DNA from: Thermoplasmata archaeon
GTDB taxonomy: Archaea; Thermoplasmatota; Thermoplasmata; UBA10834
DNA length: 24,081 bases
Direction of reading: 5' to 3'
NCBI GenBank assembly: GCA_025457845.1
Contig: JALOTO010000022.1
Span: 1 to 24,081, forward strand
This document shows, piece after piece, positions 1 through 7,427 of the stretch. The position numbers and the translations under genes are program-made. The notes below the pieces were generated by a model. The model was given only the letters and a program-made list of their open reading frames with translations, was not told the DNA's origin and did not search any database. Each line of letters starts with the position of its first letter. The stretch's first letter is position 1.

Positions 1-121
1 CCTTCTCTATCGCCACGAGCGGGTCGACGCCGTCCTTCAGGGCCTGCGTGGCCAGGTCGGCTATGGTCTCCATCTCGTAGTTCATTACCGCTTCCTTCAA
101 CTTCGCGACGGCGTCCGCCAT
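1..121 (-). CDS. Methyltransferase corrinoid (B12-binding) protein, N-terminal fragment
   Basis: Only the first 40 codons are inside the window; the gene runs off the left edge. The visible peptide begins MADAVAKLKEAVMNYEMETI and continues with ADLATQALKDGVDPLVAIEK. This is the helical cap that precedes the cobalamin-binding domain in small corrinoid proteins of the MttC/MtbC/MtmC type, which carry a methyl group between a substrate methyltransferase and a second methyltransferase. The DxHxxG cobalamin motif would lie outside the window, so cofactor binding is inferred from the cap alone. The ATG has a GGAG ribosome-binding site 7 bases upstream. The substrate (methylamine, betaine, methoxy compound) cannot be told. 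Downstream partners are not visible. A methionine-synthase-like module is the main alternative. Confidence 0.78.
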   Translation of the reverse strand, partial: MADAVAKLKEAVMNYEMETIADLATQALKDGVDPLVAIEK

Positions 122-140
122 GTTAGCAACTCCGAATGTC

Positions 141-161
141 CCTCGGGCACACGGCCCGAGG
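141..161 (-). promoter_or_regulatory. Perfect 8-bp stem-loop at the 5' end of the corrinoid-protein mRNA
   Basis: CCTCGGGC (141-148) and GCCCGAGG (154-161) are perfect complements around a 5-base loop. If the TATA box at 188-196 drives the minus-strand corrinoid gene, transcription starts near 165 and this hairpin occupies roughly nucleotides +4 to +24, ahead of the ribosome-binding site at about 128-131. It could stabilise the message or act in control; it could also be an operator palindrome in DNA. Confidence 0.5.
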
Positions 162-187
162 CCTGTCCCCGGACCCGGATGGCGTTC

Positions 188-196
188 GTTATATTT
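188..196. promoter_or_regulatory. TATA box between divergent genes
   Basis: The sequence GTTATATTT reads on the minus strand as AAATATAAC, a good archaeal TATA box. It is placed to start the corrinoid gene near 165. On the plus strand it would start a transcript near 218, about 20 bases before a GTG start at 239. It lies inside the longest possible reading of the plus-strand gene, which is a reason to doubt that longer start. Confidence 0.5.
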
Positions 197-238
197 GACT
201 GGGATGGGTTACAGCCTGGCACATGGGTTCAGGGGGAC

Positions 239-1198
239 GTGACCAAGACATTCAAGACGGTGCACGCCATCACCCTCGTCGACGACAGGGGCATCCGCTC
301 CTCGGAAGGGGACCCAGGGATGGACGACGACGGCTTCCACGGCCCCGGTCCTGAGAAGGACTGGAGCGAGGAGTTCTACTTCGACTTCTACGACCGCGAG
401 AGGGACCTCTGCGGGTACATGCGCATAGCCCTGAGGCCGAATCTCCGCGAGAAGGAGTTCCAGTTCTCGCTGCTCATGCCGGACGGGTCGACCATAGGCG
501 GAAGGGAGAGACTCCCCCTTGACAGCCAGAGGATAGAGGCGAAGGGGCTCGCGTTCGCCAAGGTCATGCCCCAGGGCGTCTGGCGCATATCGATGAACGC
601 GAACATGCCCAGGATCGGCGGCAGGCTGGAGAAGCGAAGCCACGTCGAGATGGACCTCACGTTCACCGGGCTCAACGAGACATTCGTGTCCGAGGAGCGC
701 GGCCCTGGAGTCTCTGTCTCTCACGCGCAGCAGTTCGGGACGGTGAAGGGCAGGCTCTCCACGGGGATCGAGGAGTTCGGTATCGACACGCTCGGATCGA
801 GGGACCACTCCTGGGGCGCGTTGGACCTGGGACAGGTCGCATCGAGGATGACTCTGACCTGCCAGTTCTCGAAGGACCATGCGTTCGGCGTGGCCAGGTG
901 CTCATCCAAGGGAGCGGATTCCGATACCGGGTATGTCCACGTCGCGGTCTCGAACCGATCCCTCGACTCCGCGACGATCAGGACCAACGCGGGACCGGAC
1001 GGCAGCCCGAAGTCCATCGAGATCACTCTCACCGACTCGACCGGAGGGGCGCACAAAGCGCTCGCCATGGTCCTCAAGACCGCCAAGACGGTTGTCGGGG
1101 AACAGCAGGCGCACACCGCGCACAAGATGCTCCTCAGGTGCTCGACCGAGGGGAAGGTCGGCTACGGGATGGCCGAGCTATTGGTCGTGTCGCCGTAG
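239..1198 (+). CDS. CrtC/AttH-like lipocalin-fold protein (DUF7064 type), function unknown
   Basis: The protein is about 319 residues from the GTG at 239. Landmarks are EEFYFDFYD followed by GYMRIALRPN near the N-terminus and the motif GSRDHSWG in the second half. These are typical of the two-domain beta-barrel family that includes hydroxyneurosporene-hydratase-like and tocopherol-cyclase-like proteins (DUF7064/DUF7065). Members are thought to bind or modify hydrophobic molecules, but this branch has no proven reaction. There is no signal peptide. An ATG at 179 is in frame, but codons between 179 and 239 lack the strong G/C third-position bias seen afterwards and they overlap a TATA box, so 239 is preferred; an ATG at 320 preceded by GGAAGGGG is another candidate. 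The stop is TAG. Its link to the divergent corrinoid gene is only positional. Confidence 0.7.
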   Translation: MTKTFKTVHAITLVDDRGIRSSEGDPGMDDDGFHGPGPEKDWSEEFYFDFYDRERDLCGYMRIALRPNLREKEFQFSLLMPDGSTIGGRERLPLDSQRIEAKGLAFAKVMPQGVWRISMNANMPRIGGRLEKRSHVEMDLTFTGLNETFVSEERGPGVSVSHAQQFGTVKGRLSTGIEEFGIDTLGSRDHSWGALDLGQVASRMTLTCQFSKDHAFGVARCSSKGADSDTGYVHVAVSNRSLDSATIRTNAGPDGSPKSIEITLTDSTGGAHKALAMVLKTAKTVVGEQQAHTAHKMLLRCSTEGKVGYGMAELLVVSP

Positions 1199-1202
1199 GA
1201 TG

Positions 1203-1225
1203 TTTATCCACGTAACGCAGTTACG
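1203..1225 (+). promoter_or_regulatory. TATA-like box with adjacent 15-bp palindrome
   Basis: TTTATCC at 1203-1209 sits about 45 bases before the acetyltransferase start. Directly after it, 1211-1225 is a palindrome with 6-bp arms, CGTAAC and GTTACG, around GCA. This places it between the TATA box and the expected start near 1232, the usual site for an archaeal repressor. Its core GTAACGCAGTTA recurs exactly at 12308-12319 in another promoter region. Confidence 0.45.
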
Positions 1226-1251
1226 CCAGGGCGTCATCCGAGGAATCGGCC

Positions 1252-2061
1252 ATGGCTAAGGACATCGTCGTGAGGGACATGTCCGAAGAGGACACGTCCT
1301 TCGTGGGGACCTGCGCCCACATAGGCGAGTCGCAGGAGATAGACTCCTCTTCCCGGAGAAGGCTCGCGTGGCTCAGATGGGCGGAGGGGAAGGGCGCCAG
1401 GGTGAAGGTCGCGCTGGTCGGCGGCGAGCACGCCGGGTTCCTCCATGTCATGCCAGTCGAGGTCTGTCCCTGCGGACCTGCCGGGCTCGGCACGATGTTC
1501 ATCCCGTGCCTCGACATCGTGAAGCCGTACAGGGGTATGGGCGTCGGCCGCGCGCTTGTCCAGTCTGCCGTGAGGGAGGCGGTCCGGCAGGAGGCCGAGG
1601 CCATCGCCACCGTCGCCTACACCCGCGACAGCTGGTTCATGCCGTCCGGCTTCTTCAGGGCATGCGGGTTCACGATCTGCGAGCACCGCGGTTCGACGGC
1701 GCTCATGTGGATGCCGCTCGTGGCTGACGCGGTCCCGCCCAAGGTGGTGGAGACATATCACGAGCACAGGGGCCGACCGGGGAAGGTCGTCATCCAGCTT
1801 TACTGGAACAGGTTCTGCCAGACCAGCGATATCGAGGCACAGAGGGTCAGAGAGGTCGCCGCGGAGTTCGGGGGCGACGTCGTGCTCGAGGAACACTGCT
1901 CCGAGGACATGGCGACGCACTGCGGGCTAACGGTCTACAGGGCCATCTTCGTGAACGGGAGGGAGGTCGGCTGGGGCCACGAGGCCCCGAAGGACGGCCT
2001 CAGGAAGGCCGTCTCGGAGGCCGTCGAAGAGGCGAGGGCATGGCGCGGGGGGAGGGGATGA
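1252..2061 (+). CDS. GNAT acetyltransferase with C-terminal YoaP-like domain
   Basis: The 269-residue protein has two parts. Residues 1-165 form a GNAT fold, with the acetyl-CoA loop motif in VKPYRGMGVGRALVQSAVRE near residues 88-107. From about residue 178 a thioredoxin-like YoaP-type domain follows, beginning VVIQLYWNRFCQTSD and containing GLTVYRAIFVNGREVGW. The GNAT part transfers an acetyl group from acetyl-CoA to an unknown amine; the role of the YoaP part is not established. It lacks a CxxC pair, having a single Cys at the equivalent turn. The ATG is preceded by GAGG about 9 bases upstream. The end overlaps the next gene, so the two are probably translated together. The substrate is unknown. 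Confidence 0.82.
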   Translation: MAKDIVVRDMSEEDTSFVGTCAHIGESQEIDSSSRRRLAWLRWAEGKGARVKVALVGGEHAGFLHVMPVEVCPCGPAGLGTMFIPCLDIVKPYRGMGVGRALVQSAVREAVRQEAEAIATVAYTRDSWFMPSGFFRACGFTICEHRGSTALMWMPLVADAVPPKVVETYHEHRGRPGKVVIQLYWNRFCQTSDIEAQRVREVAAEFGGDVVLEEHCSEDMATHCGLTVYRAIFVNGREVGWGHEAPKDGLRKAVSEAVEEARAWRGGRG

Positions 2062-2840
2062 GCGACTCGGCCGTGGCAGTCATGGATTCCGCCCCTCTCA
2101 AGGAGATGCCCGCCGAGGCCAGGAGGATCGTCGACAGGGCGCGGGAGAACGATGTGCAGCTCAGGCTCATGGGAGGGATCGCGGTCAGGTTCCACTGCGC
2201 GGAGCTGTCGTTCTGCGATAGGCCTTACTCGGACATCGACCTCATGGGGCTCAGCTCGCAGTCTCCGGGCATCATTGCGCTCTTCAAGGGGCTGGGCTAC
2301 GTCCCTGACATGGCCTTCAACGCGCTGCACGGGGCACAGCGGCTGAAGTTCGAGGACCATCACAACAACAGGCATGCGGAGGTCTTCCTCGACATGTTCA
2401 GGATGGACCAGACCCTGGACTTCAGGGGAAGGCTCGACTTGGACCCGTACACGATTTCGCTCACCGACCTCCTCCTGACCAAGCTGCAGGTGGTGAAGCT
2501 GGACCTCAAGGATTTCCACGACATGTTCTCCCTGTTCAGAGGCCACAAGGTGGGCATAGACGACAGGGAGGGCGTCTTCAACGCGAGGTACATCGCCCAC
2601 CTCTGCGCCCAGGACTGGGGACTCTACCACACGGTGCTCAGGAACCTCGAGCGGATCCCAGACTACTACGGCGAATTCAACTTGGACGCCGAGGAGCGAC
2701 AGTCGATGGACCGAAGGATCTGGGTCCTGAAGCTCATGATCATCGAGGAACCCAAGGGACCATTCTGGAAGGCAAGGGCGGGACTGGGCGAGCGGGTCCC
2801 GTACCACGAGGAGGTCGACCACGTCACCGGGGAGGAGTGA
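2040..2840 (+). CDS. AbiEii-like nucleotidyltransferase-fold protein
   Basis: The 266-residue protein shows the polymerase-beta nucleotidyltransferase pattern. It has LMGGIAVRFH with Gly45-Gly46, then SDIDLMG with Asp65 and Asp67, then a third acidic position in VFLDMF (Asp118). A later segment, LLLTKLQVVKLDLKDFHDM, resembles the K...KDxxDL motif of the AbiEii/DUF1814 family. The protein could transfer a nucleotide to RNA, protein or a small molecule. No AbiEi-type antitoxin is next to it, so a toxin role is not supported. The ATG at 2040 has GAGG 7 bases upstream. The ATG at 2058 (Met7) forms a 4-base ATGA overlap with the acetyltransferase stop and is equally plausible. The overlap either way suggests coupled translation. 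Confidence 0.68.
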   Translation: MARGEGMSDSAVAVMDSAPLKEMPAEARRIVDRARENDVQLRLMGGIAVRFHCAELSFCDRPYSDIDLMGLSSQSPGIIALFKGLGYVPDMAFNALHGAQRLKFEDHHNNRHAEVFLDMFRMDQTLDFRGRLDLDPYTISLTDLLLTKLQVVKLDLKDFHDMFSLFRGHKVGIDDREGVFNARYIAHLCAQDWGLYHTVLRNLERIPDYYGEFNLDAEERQSMDRRIWVLKLMIIEEPKGPFWKARAGLGERVPYHEEVDHVTGEE

Positions 2841-2860
2841 TCGCAGCGATGGCGCCCTGT

Positions 2861-2880
2861 GGAAGAGAGAATGAAAAGGG
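2861..2880 (-). terminator. U-rich terminator tract of the minus-strand surface-protein gene
   Basis: The minus strand reads CCCTTTTCATTCTCTCTTCC shortly after the TGA at 2933. Pyrimidine- and T-rich tracts of this kind end transcription in archaea. The gap 2841-2932 separates two convergent genes and holds nothing else that I can name. Confidence 0.4.
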
Positions 2881-2932
2881 GTAAGGGGTTTGGAAGGTAG
2901 CTGTGGGTGGTTTGTTGGATGGTTGGCTATCC

Positions 2933-4390
2933 TCACTTCTTCTGATAGTACTTCGACCACGCGCCGGGCTGTGAGCTGAGGTTCTTCTCGTAGCTGTTCT
3001 TCGCTCCGACGCATGGCTTCTTCCCGCCGAGGGACGCGGCCGCCACCGCAACCACGACGATCACTATGATCGCCGCGGCCAGCAGGAGCATCATCCCCGG
3101 GAGCTGGGAGGTCTCCTCGCCGACGTTGACCAGAGCCTCGCTGGAGAATGTCGGGTCGTGCACTATCAGGTCGCCGCCAGGGAACACGAGCCCGGTCAGC
3201 GCGACGAACCCGACGAAGAGCCTGCCGTCCTCGCCGACCGCCCATATCCTCTGGGCGGACATGACCTGCGCCCTGACCTGCTCTGGCTCTCCGTCGACCG
3301 TCACATCGTCGACCCAGGTCAGGTTGCCGACATAGGTCCAGCCCGCGCTGAACGTCAGCTTGGTCTGTATGAGCTGCTTAGGCTTCTCGAGGTCGCCCGT
3401 GGTCTCGTTGACCGTCAGGTTGCCCTCGACCGAGGCGCAGTTCATCACTGTGACCTGGTTCATGTACTGGAGCATCCTCGCCTCCATCCAGGAGAGCGGG
3501 AAGAAGTTCCCCGCGAGGGTGCCCATCTCCATGAGGAGCATCGGGTCGGTGTTGTCCGGGTCGTAGTCCCAGCCCTCGATGGCCTGGTCCCACTTCACAT
3601 CGTACTTGGCCACCTCGCCGTTCACCTGCAGGTTGGCCAGCTTCTGGGCGTCGTAGAACCACATCTTGCCCATCGGGCCCGTGGTCACGGTGATCCTGTA
3701 CTGCGGCATCTCGGCGTCGACCTGCATCGCGGAAGCCTCCAGGTGGAAGGTCAGAGTCAGGTTGTTGAGCATGCCGTCGCCGACCGGCTCGGAGGAGCCG
3801 TCCTCGAGGAGGTCGTAGCTGAGGTTCTTCGCCGTCAGTCCGAACTCCCAGGTCTTGACCTCGCCGTCGTCGGTCGTCTCTACCGGCGAATCGGCCCAGG
3901 ACGTGCTGAGGTCGACCTTCTTGAACAGCGGCTCGGTCGCGACATAGTCCGTGAACCTGCCAGTGTCGTTGTCGTAGGCCCTCGCGTAGTCCAGTCCGCC
4001 ATCGTCGTCGACGTCGTCGAACTCGAGTATGCTGTCGAGCTTGACCGCGTACATCGTGTAGATCTTGACCGAGTGGTTGCCCTCAATGAGCTCGCCCTCG
4101 CGGTCGTAGAGCTGCGCGTAGCCGAGGTATCTTGCCTTGACAGTGACGAAGTAAACGTTGTTCTCCGTCTGGTCATCGCCCCACACTATTCCGAAGAGCG
4201 CGTCCGGACCGAACTTGACGAAGAAGTAGCTGCCCCCGCCGAGCATGTCCGTCGTGCCCTCGGAGGTGGTGATCTCGTCCGTCAGCACGGTGGAGGCCGC
4301 CGAGGCCTGCGCTGGAATCGCGAAGATCCCGAGCAGCATGGTCAGCACGGCCGCCATCGCGAGAGAGACTTTCCTTGCGTTTGCGAACAT
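2933..4390 (-). CDS. Exported membrane-anchored surface protein, unknown function
   Basis: The 485-residue protein starts MFANARKVSLAMAAVLTMLL with a signal peptide ending near AQASA. It has a long extracellular part with few cysteines and several NxT/NxS glycosylation sites. A C-terminal membrane helix (about residues 430-450, LLLAAAIIVIVVVAVAAA) is followed by a basic tail ending KYYQKK. An acidic stretch, EFDDVDDDGGLD, could bind calcium. The ATG at 4390 is chosen because the signal peptide starts there, the TATA box at 4446-4456 lies upstream, and GGAGGG and AAGAAGG precede it; the much longer open frame upstream crosses the promoter. The tail design (LIVHDP, membrane helix, YYxKK) recurs in the gene at 12545. 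It diverges from the STAND regulator gene. No known domain was recognised. Confidence 0.8.
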   Translation of the reverse strand: MFANARKVSLAMAAVLTMLLGIFAIPAQASAASTVLTDEITTSEGTTDMLGGGSYFFVKFGPDALFGIVWGDDQTENNVYFVTVKARYLGYAQLYDREGELIEGNHSVKIYTMYAVKLDSILEFDDVDDDGGLDYARAYDNDTGRFTDYVATEPLFKKVDLSTSWADSPVETTDDGEVKTWEFGLTAKNLSYDLLEDGSSEPVGDGMLNNLTLTFHLEASAMQVDAEMPQYRITVTTGPMGKMWFYDAQKLANLQVNGEVAKYDVKWDQAIEGWDYDPDNTDPMLLMEMGTLAGNFFPLSWMEARMLQYMNQVTVMNCASVEGNLTVNETTGDLEKPKQLIQTKLTFSAGWTYVGNLTWVDDVTVDGEPEQVRAQVMSAQRIWAVGEDGRLFVGFVALTGLVFPGGDLIVHDPTFSSEALVNVGEETSQLPGMMLLLAAAIIVIVVVAVAAASLGGKKPCVGAKNSYEKNLSSQPGAWSKYYQKK

Positions 4391-4443
4391 CCTTCTTTTC
4401 CCTCCGTTCTTCTGGGCTTTCTCTGACCTCGATACCCCCGATG

Positions 4444-4459
4444 AGGGTATATGAACCCT
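4444..4459 (-). promoter_or_regulatory. TATA box inside an inverted repeat, promoter of the surface-protein gene
   Basis: AGGGT (4444-4448) and ACCCT (4455-4459) flank ATATGA. On the minus strand the centre reads TTCATATACC, a TATA-like element that would start RNA near 4424, about 34 bases before the ATG at 4390. Having the palindrome centred on the TATA box would let a repressor block TBP binding. Confidence 0.42.
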
Positions 4460-4465
4460 GACCGC

Positions 4466-4484
4466 CGTTTTGCAGTCGTTTTGC
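4466..4484. repeat. 8-bp direct repeat in the divergent promoter region
   Basis: CGTTTTGC occurs at 4466-4473 and again at 4477-4484, 11 bases apart (one helical turn). It lies between the divergent promoters of the surface-protein gene and the STAND regulator gene, where a shared operator is plausible. Confidence 0.35.
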
Positions 4485-4530
4485 GGCCTGCTGGGCGGCC
4501 GTGCCCGTGCCGATTCCCTGTCCGAAAGAG

Positions 4531-4538
4531 GTATTAAG
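4531..4538 (+). promoter_or_regulatory. TATA-like box of the STAND regulator gene
   Basis: GTATTAAG lies about 27 bases before the ATG at 4562, so the message would start within a few bases of the coding region. A GAGGGG at 4553-4558 also stands just before the ATG, too close for a normal ribosome-binding site. Confidence 0.42.
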
Positions 4539-4561
4539 GAATCGACTCCTTCGAGGGGCAG

Positions 4562-7312
4562 ATGGCACGCATAGTCGTGTCCCAGAACGAGCGCCTGCTG
4601 CTGCACCTGCTGGAGAACGACCGCCACAGGGACGAGGCAGAGGTCCCTCTGGCGGTCAGCCAGGAAGGGATAGCGACGAGGCTCGGGACCCAGGTCCACA
4701 ACGCCTCGCGGGCGCTGTCCTCCCTGCAGGGGGACGGGCTCGTCTCGGACAGGTTGGCCCACGTCAGAGGGGCCCCGAAGCGACGCAGGGCGTATTTCCT
4801 GACCGAGAAGGGCAGACGGGCGGCGGAGTCGGTCCGGTCGGACCTTGGGAGGCGCAGGATCGTCCTCGAGGCCGACGGGCGCGCGCAGGAACTGTCGCTC
4901 GAAGACGCCCTCAGGAAGGCCATCACCTCGGCCGGGAACCCCGTCGGGTTCCTGGACCTCGTCGAGGCGGCCCGCGAGGACGACATTGTAAGAGTGGAAT
5001 CCTTCAAGAAGGCGCCTCCGACCGTGGAACGCGCAGTCGAGTTCGCCCAGAGGGCGCACGGGAAGCCGAAGCTCGAAGCGTTCTTCGGCAGGGCCGCCGA
5101 GAGGCGGGACATCTCGGGAGCGATGACAGAGCGGGACACCGCTGCCGTACTCCTCTGGGGGATACCTGGCATCGGCAAGAGCTACCTCGCGTCGAAGGTC
5201 TTCGACGAGAGCGTCGGCAAGAGGCCCGTGTTCTGGTACACCCTCAGGGAGTGGGACACCGAGTCCTCGTTCCTCACCGCGCTCAGCGGTTTCCTCGCGA
5301 TGCTCGGCAGAGGTGCGACCCAGGACGCGGTCGGGAGAGGGCACGGGGCCGCGGACCTCTTCGCCCCGTTCGTCACGGATCTATCTGATTCAGGGACGGT
5401 CGTGTTCATAGACGACGCCCACAAGGCGGCCCCACCGGTCGCTCTGCTGCTGTCGATCCTGGTCGATGCGGCAAGGGCGTCGGGCTCGGCCAAGGTCGTC
5501 CTAGTCTCGAGGGCGGTCCCTGGCTTCTTCTCCAACGCCGGAGGGGGCAACCTCACCATCGAGCTCTCGGGCCTCGACCACGATTCCGCGAGACAGATGG
5601 CCGAGAGCGTCCATGCGGCCGACGCGGCGGCCGCCGTGGAACAGAGCCATGGCCACCCGCTCCTGATCAGGCTGATGTCGAAGGTCGGTGCCGGGAAGGC
5701 GAAGGGGGACGCGATATCCTTCATCGAGCGCGAGGTTTATTCCGCTGCATCACCCGACGAGCGGGGCGTCCTCGAGCTCCTATCCATATTCCGTCACCCC
5801 GTCAAGCTCGAGGCCATCCCTGGCATAGACTACGCCGTCGTCGCGGGGCTCAGGCAGAAGGCGCTCGTGACGGAGCAGGAGAACGGCATATACACCCACG
5901 ACCTGCTGCGGGAGTTCTTCTCCAACCGAATGACCAAGGAGGCGAAGGTCGCTCAGCACGCGAAGGCCGCCTCCTACTGCGAGGGGAACTCAGGGGTCGA
6001 GTGGGCCCTTGAGACTCTGTACCACTTCATCGAGGCGGGGGACTGGGCGAGCGCCAAGCGCATAGCGTCCTCGCACGCGACTGACCTGGCGGACGACTTC
6101 CCTGGAGAGACCCTCGCGCTGGTCAGCCGGATACCTCCGGGATCTCTTCCAGGTAGGGACCGGGCGGACCTCCTGTTCATCAGGGGTCAGCTGGAGGAGG
6201 GGCTCGGCCTGCATGCGGAGGCCGTCAAGGACTACGAGGAGAGCGCATCGCTGCTCGCCTCGCAAGGCGATTCGACCGTACGCGCCGAGGTGTTGGAGGC
6301 CCTCGCGAAGCTGCAGTCCGTCGTCGAGCAGTGGACCGAGTCCTTCGCCGCCCACGAGAAGGCACTCAAGCTCTATCAGCAGGCCGGAGACAAGGACGGC
6401 CAGTCCAGGGAATGGATGAACATCGGAGGCGCCCACAGGAGGCGCGGCGACCACGTCAAGGCCCGTGAGGCGTATTCGACCGCGCTGTCGCTCGCGGCGA
6501 TGGAGGAGAACAGGTCCTCCCAGGCCGCGTGCCTCAACAACATAGGCCTCCTCGACTGGGACGAGGGGAGGTTGAGGGACGCCGAGCTGCACCTCAAGGA
6601 GAGCGTGAAGCTCGCCCACGCGGTCAAGGACCACGCCGGCGAGGCGAAGGGCCTTGAGAACCTGGCGGAGCTCTACAGGGCCCAGTTCAAGCTCACGGAG
6701 ATGACGACGCTCCTGTGGGAGTCGTCCGAGGCCTTCAGGCGCGCGGGGGAGGTCGATGAGTTCAAGCGGCTGCAGGCAGCCTGCGCGGAGGCGCTGGGCG
6801 CCCAGGGCCGCACGGCCGACGGGATCGACCTCTGCAGGAAGGCCCTCGACCGGCCCGAGCTCCGGCCCAGGAAGGGGCTCTTCCAGAAGGGGCCGAGGTT
6901 CGACAGCGGGGATGTGGCGCTCGTCCTTGCGCTCGTGGACCTGCTACGCAGGTCTGGCGACTACAAGGAGGCGACGAGGCAGGCCGCGCGGCTGTCGGGC
7001 ATGGCGGACCTCAAGGGCGACGCGACCCTCAAGGCCAGGGCATGGATGGAGCTCGCGATGGTCCAAGAGGACTCGGACGACTTCGACTCCGCACTCTCGA
7101 GCCTCGAGGAGGCCAGGGAGGTCCTCAGGGGCCTCGGCGACCATGGCGGACTGGCCGCGGTCCACATCAGGCGCGGGACCATCCTCGAGAAGCGCGGGGA
7201 CGAGGCCGGTGCCGTGAAGGAGTACGAGGAGGCGGCGAGGCACGCTGAGATCGCCGACGACCAGACCGCCCTCAGGATTGCCGAGGAGAACATCGAGGGG
7301 CTCAAGGGCTGA
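4562..7312 (+). CDS. Winged-helix / STAND ATPase / TPR signal-transduction regulator
   Basis: The 916-residue protein has three regions. Residues 1-95 form a winged-helix DNA-binding domain (SQEGIATRLGTQVHNASRAL recognition region, then RAYFLTEKGR as the wing). Residues about 170-480 form a STAND-type AAA ATPase with Walker A GIPGIGKS at 200-207 and Walker B VVFIDD at 280-285. Residues about 500-910 are tetratricopeptide repeats, for example the segment around EWMNIGGAHRRRGDHVKAREAY. Such proteins hold ATP in an off state until a ligand or partner meets the TPR part, then oligomerise. The N-terminal DNA-binding domain makes this a transcription regulator, in reverse order to MalT. It diverges from an exported protein gene, the likeliest target together with itself. 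It is soluble, with no membrane helix. The signal is unknown. Confidence 0.85.
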   Translation: MARIVVSQNERLLLHLLENDRHRDEAEVPLAVSQEGIATRLGTQVHNASRALSSLQGDGLVSDRLAHVRGAPKRRRAYFLTEKGRRAAESVRSDLGRRRIVLEADGRAQELSLEDALRKAITSAGNPVGFLDLVEAAREDDIVRVESFKKAPPTVERAVEFAQRAHGKPKLEAFFGRAAERRDISGAMTERDTAAVLLWGIPGIGKSYLASKVFDESVGKRPVFWYTLREWDTESSFLTALSGFLAMLGRGATQDAVGRGHGAADLFAPFVTDLSDSGTVVFIDDAHKAAPPVALLLSILVDAARASGSAKVVLVSRAVPGFFSNAGGGNLTIELSGLDHDSARQMAESVHAADAAAAVEQSHGHPLLIRLMSKVGAGKAKGDAISFIEREVYSAASPDERGVLELLSIFRHPVKLEAIPGIDYAVVAGLRQKALVTEQENGIYTHDLLREFFSNRMTKEAKVAQHAKAASYCEGNSGVEWALETLYHFIEAGDWASAKRIASSHATDLADDFPGETLALVSRIPPGSLPGRDRADLLFIRGQLEEGLGLHAEAVKDYEESASLLASQGDSTVRAEVLEALAKLQSVVEQWTESFAAHEKALKLYQQAGDKDGQSREWMNIGGAHRRRGDHVKAREAYSTALSLAAMEENRSSQAACLNNIGLLDWDEGRLRDAELHLKESVKLAHAVKDHAGEAKGLENLAELYRAQFKLTEMTTLLWESSEAFRRAGEVDEFKRLQAACAEALGAQGRTADGIDLCRKALDRPELRPRKGLFQKGPRFDSGDVALVLALVDLLRRSGDYKEATRQAARLSGMADLKGDATLKARAWMELAMVQEDSDDFDSALSSLEEAREVLRGLGDHGGLAAVHIRRGTILEKRGDEAGAVKEYEEAARHAEIADDQTALRIAEENIEGLKG

Positions 7313-7340
7313 CCGAGGGGGATCGCCGTCGCTCGGGCAA

Positions 7341-7373
7341 GAAAAAGAAAGAAAGTTGGCCGGGTTTCCCCGG
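7341..7373 (-). terminator. Hairpin plus U-rich tract, terminator of the gene ending at 7428
   Basis: On the minus strand CCGGG and CCCGG pair (7360-7364 with 7369-7373) and are followed by a T-rich run, CTTTCTTTCTTTTTC (7341-7355). It lies in the gap between two convergent genes. The plus-strand STAND gene has no equally clear terminator here. Confidence 0.6.
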
Positions 7374-7427
7374 ACACAACAAGGGGTTATCGTGTTTCCT
7401 GCACTTCGGTTCATCCGACAGTCTGGC

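Noticed and set aside
179..238. N-terminal extension of the DUF7064-type protein from the ATG at 179
   Set aside because: Its codons lack the strong G/C third-position bias seen after 239, and the segment contains the TATA box of the divergent promoter.
2040..2840. AbiE-type toxin-antitoxin system
   Set aside because: The nucleotidyltransferase-like part is present, but no AbiEi antitoxin gene is adjacent; the partner is an acetyltransferase.
3158..4426. Long open frame on the plus strand opposite the surface-protein gene
   Set aside because: It is a shadow of the GC-rich minus-strand gene: repetitive charged residues, no protein-like pattern, and no ribosome-binding site.
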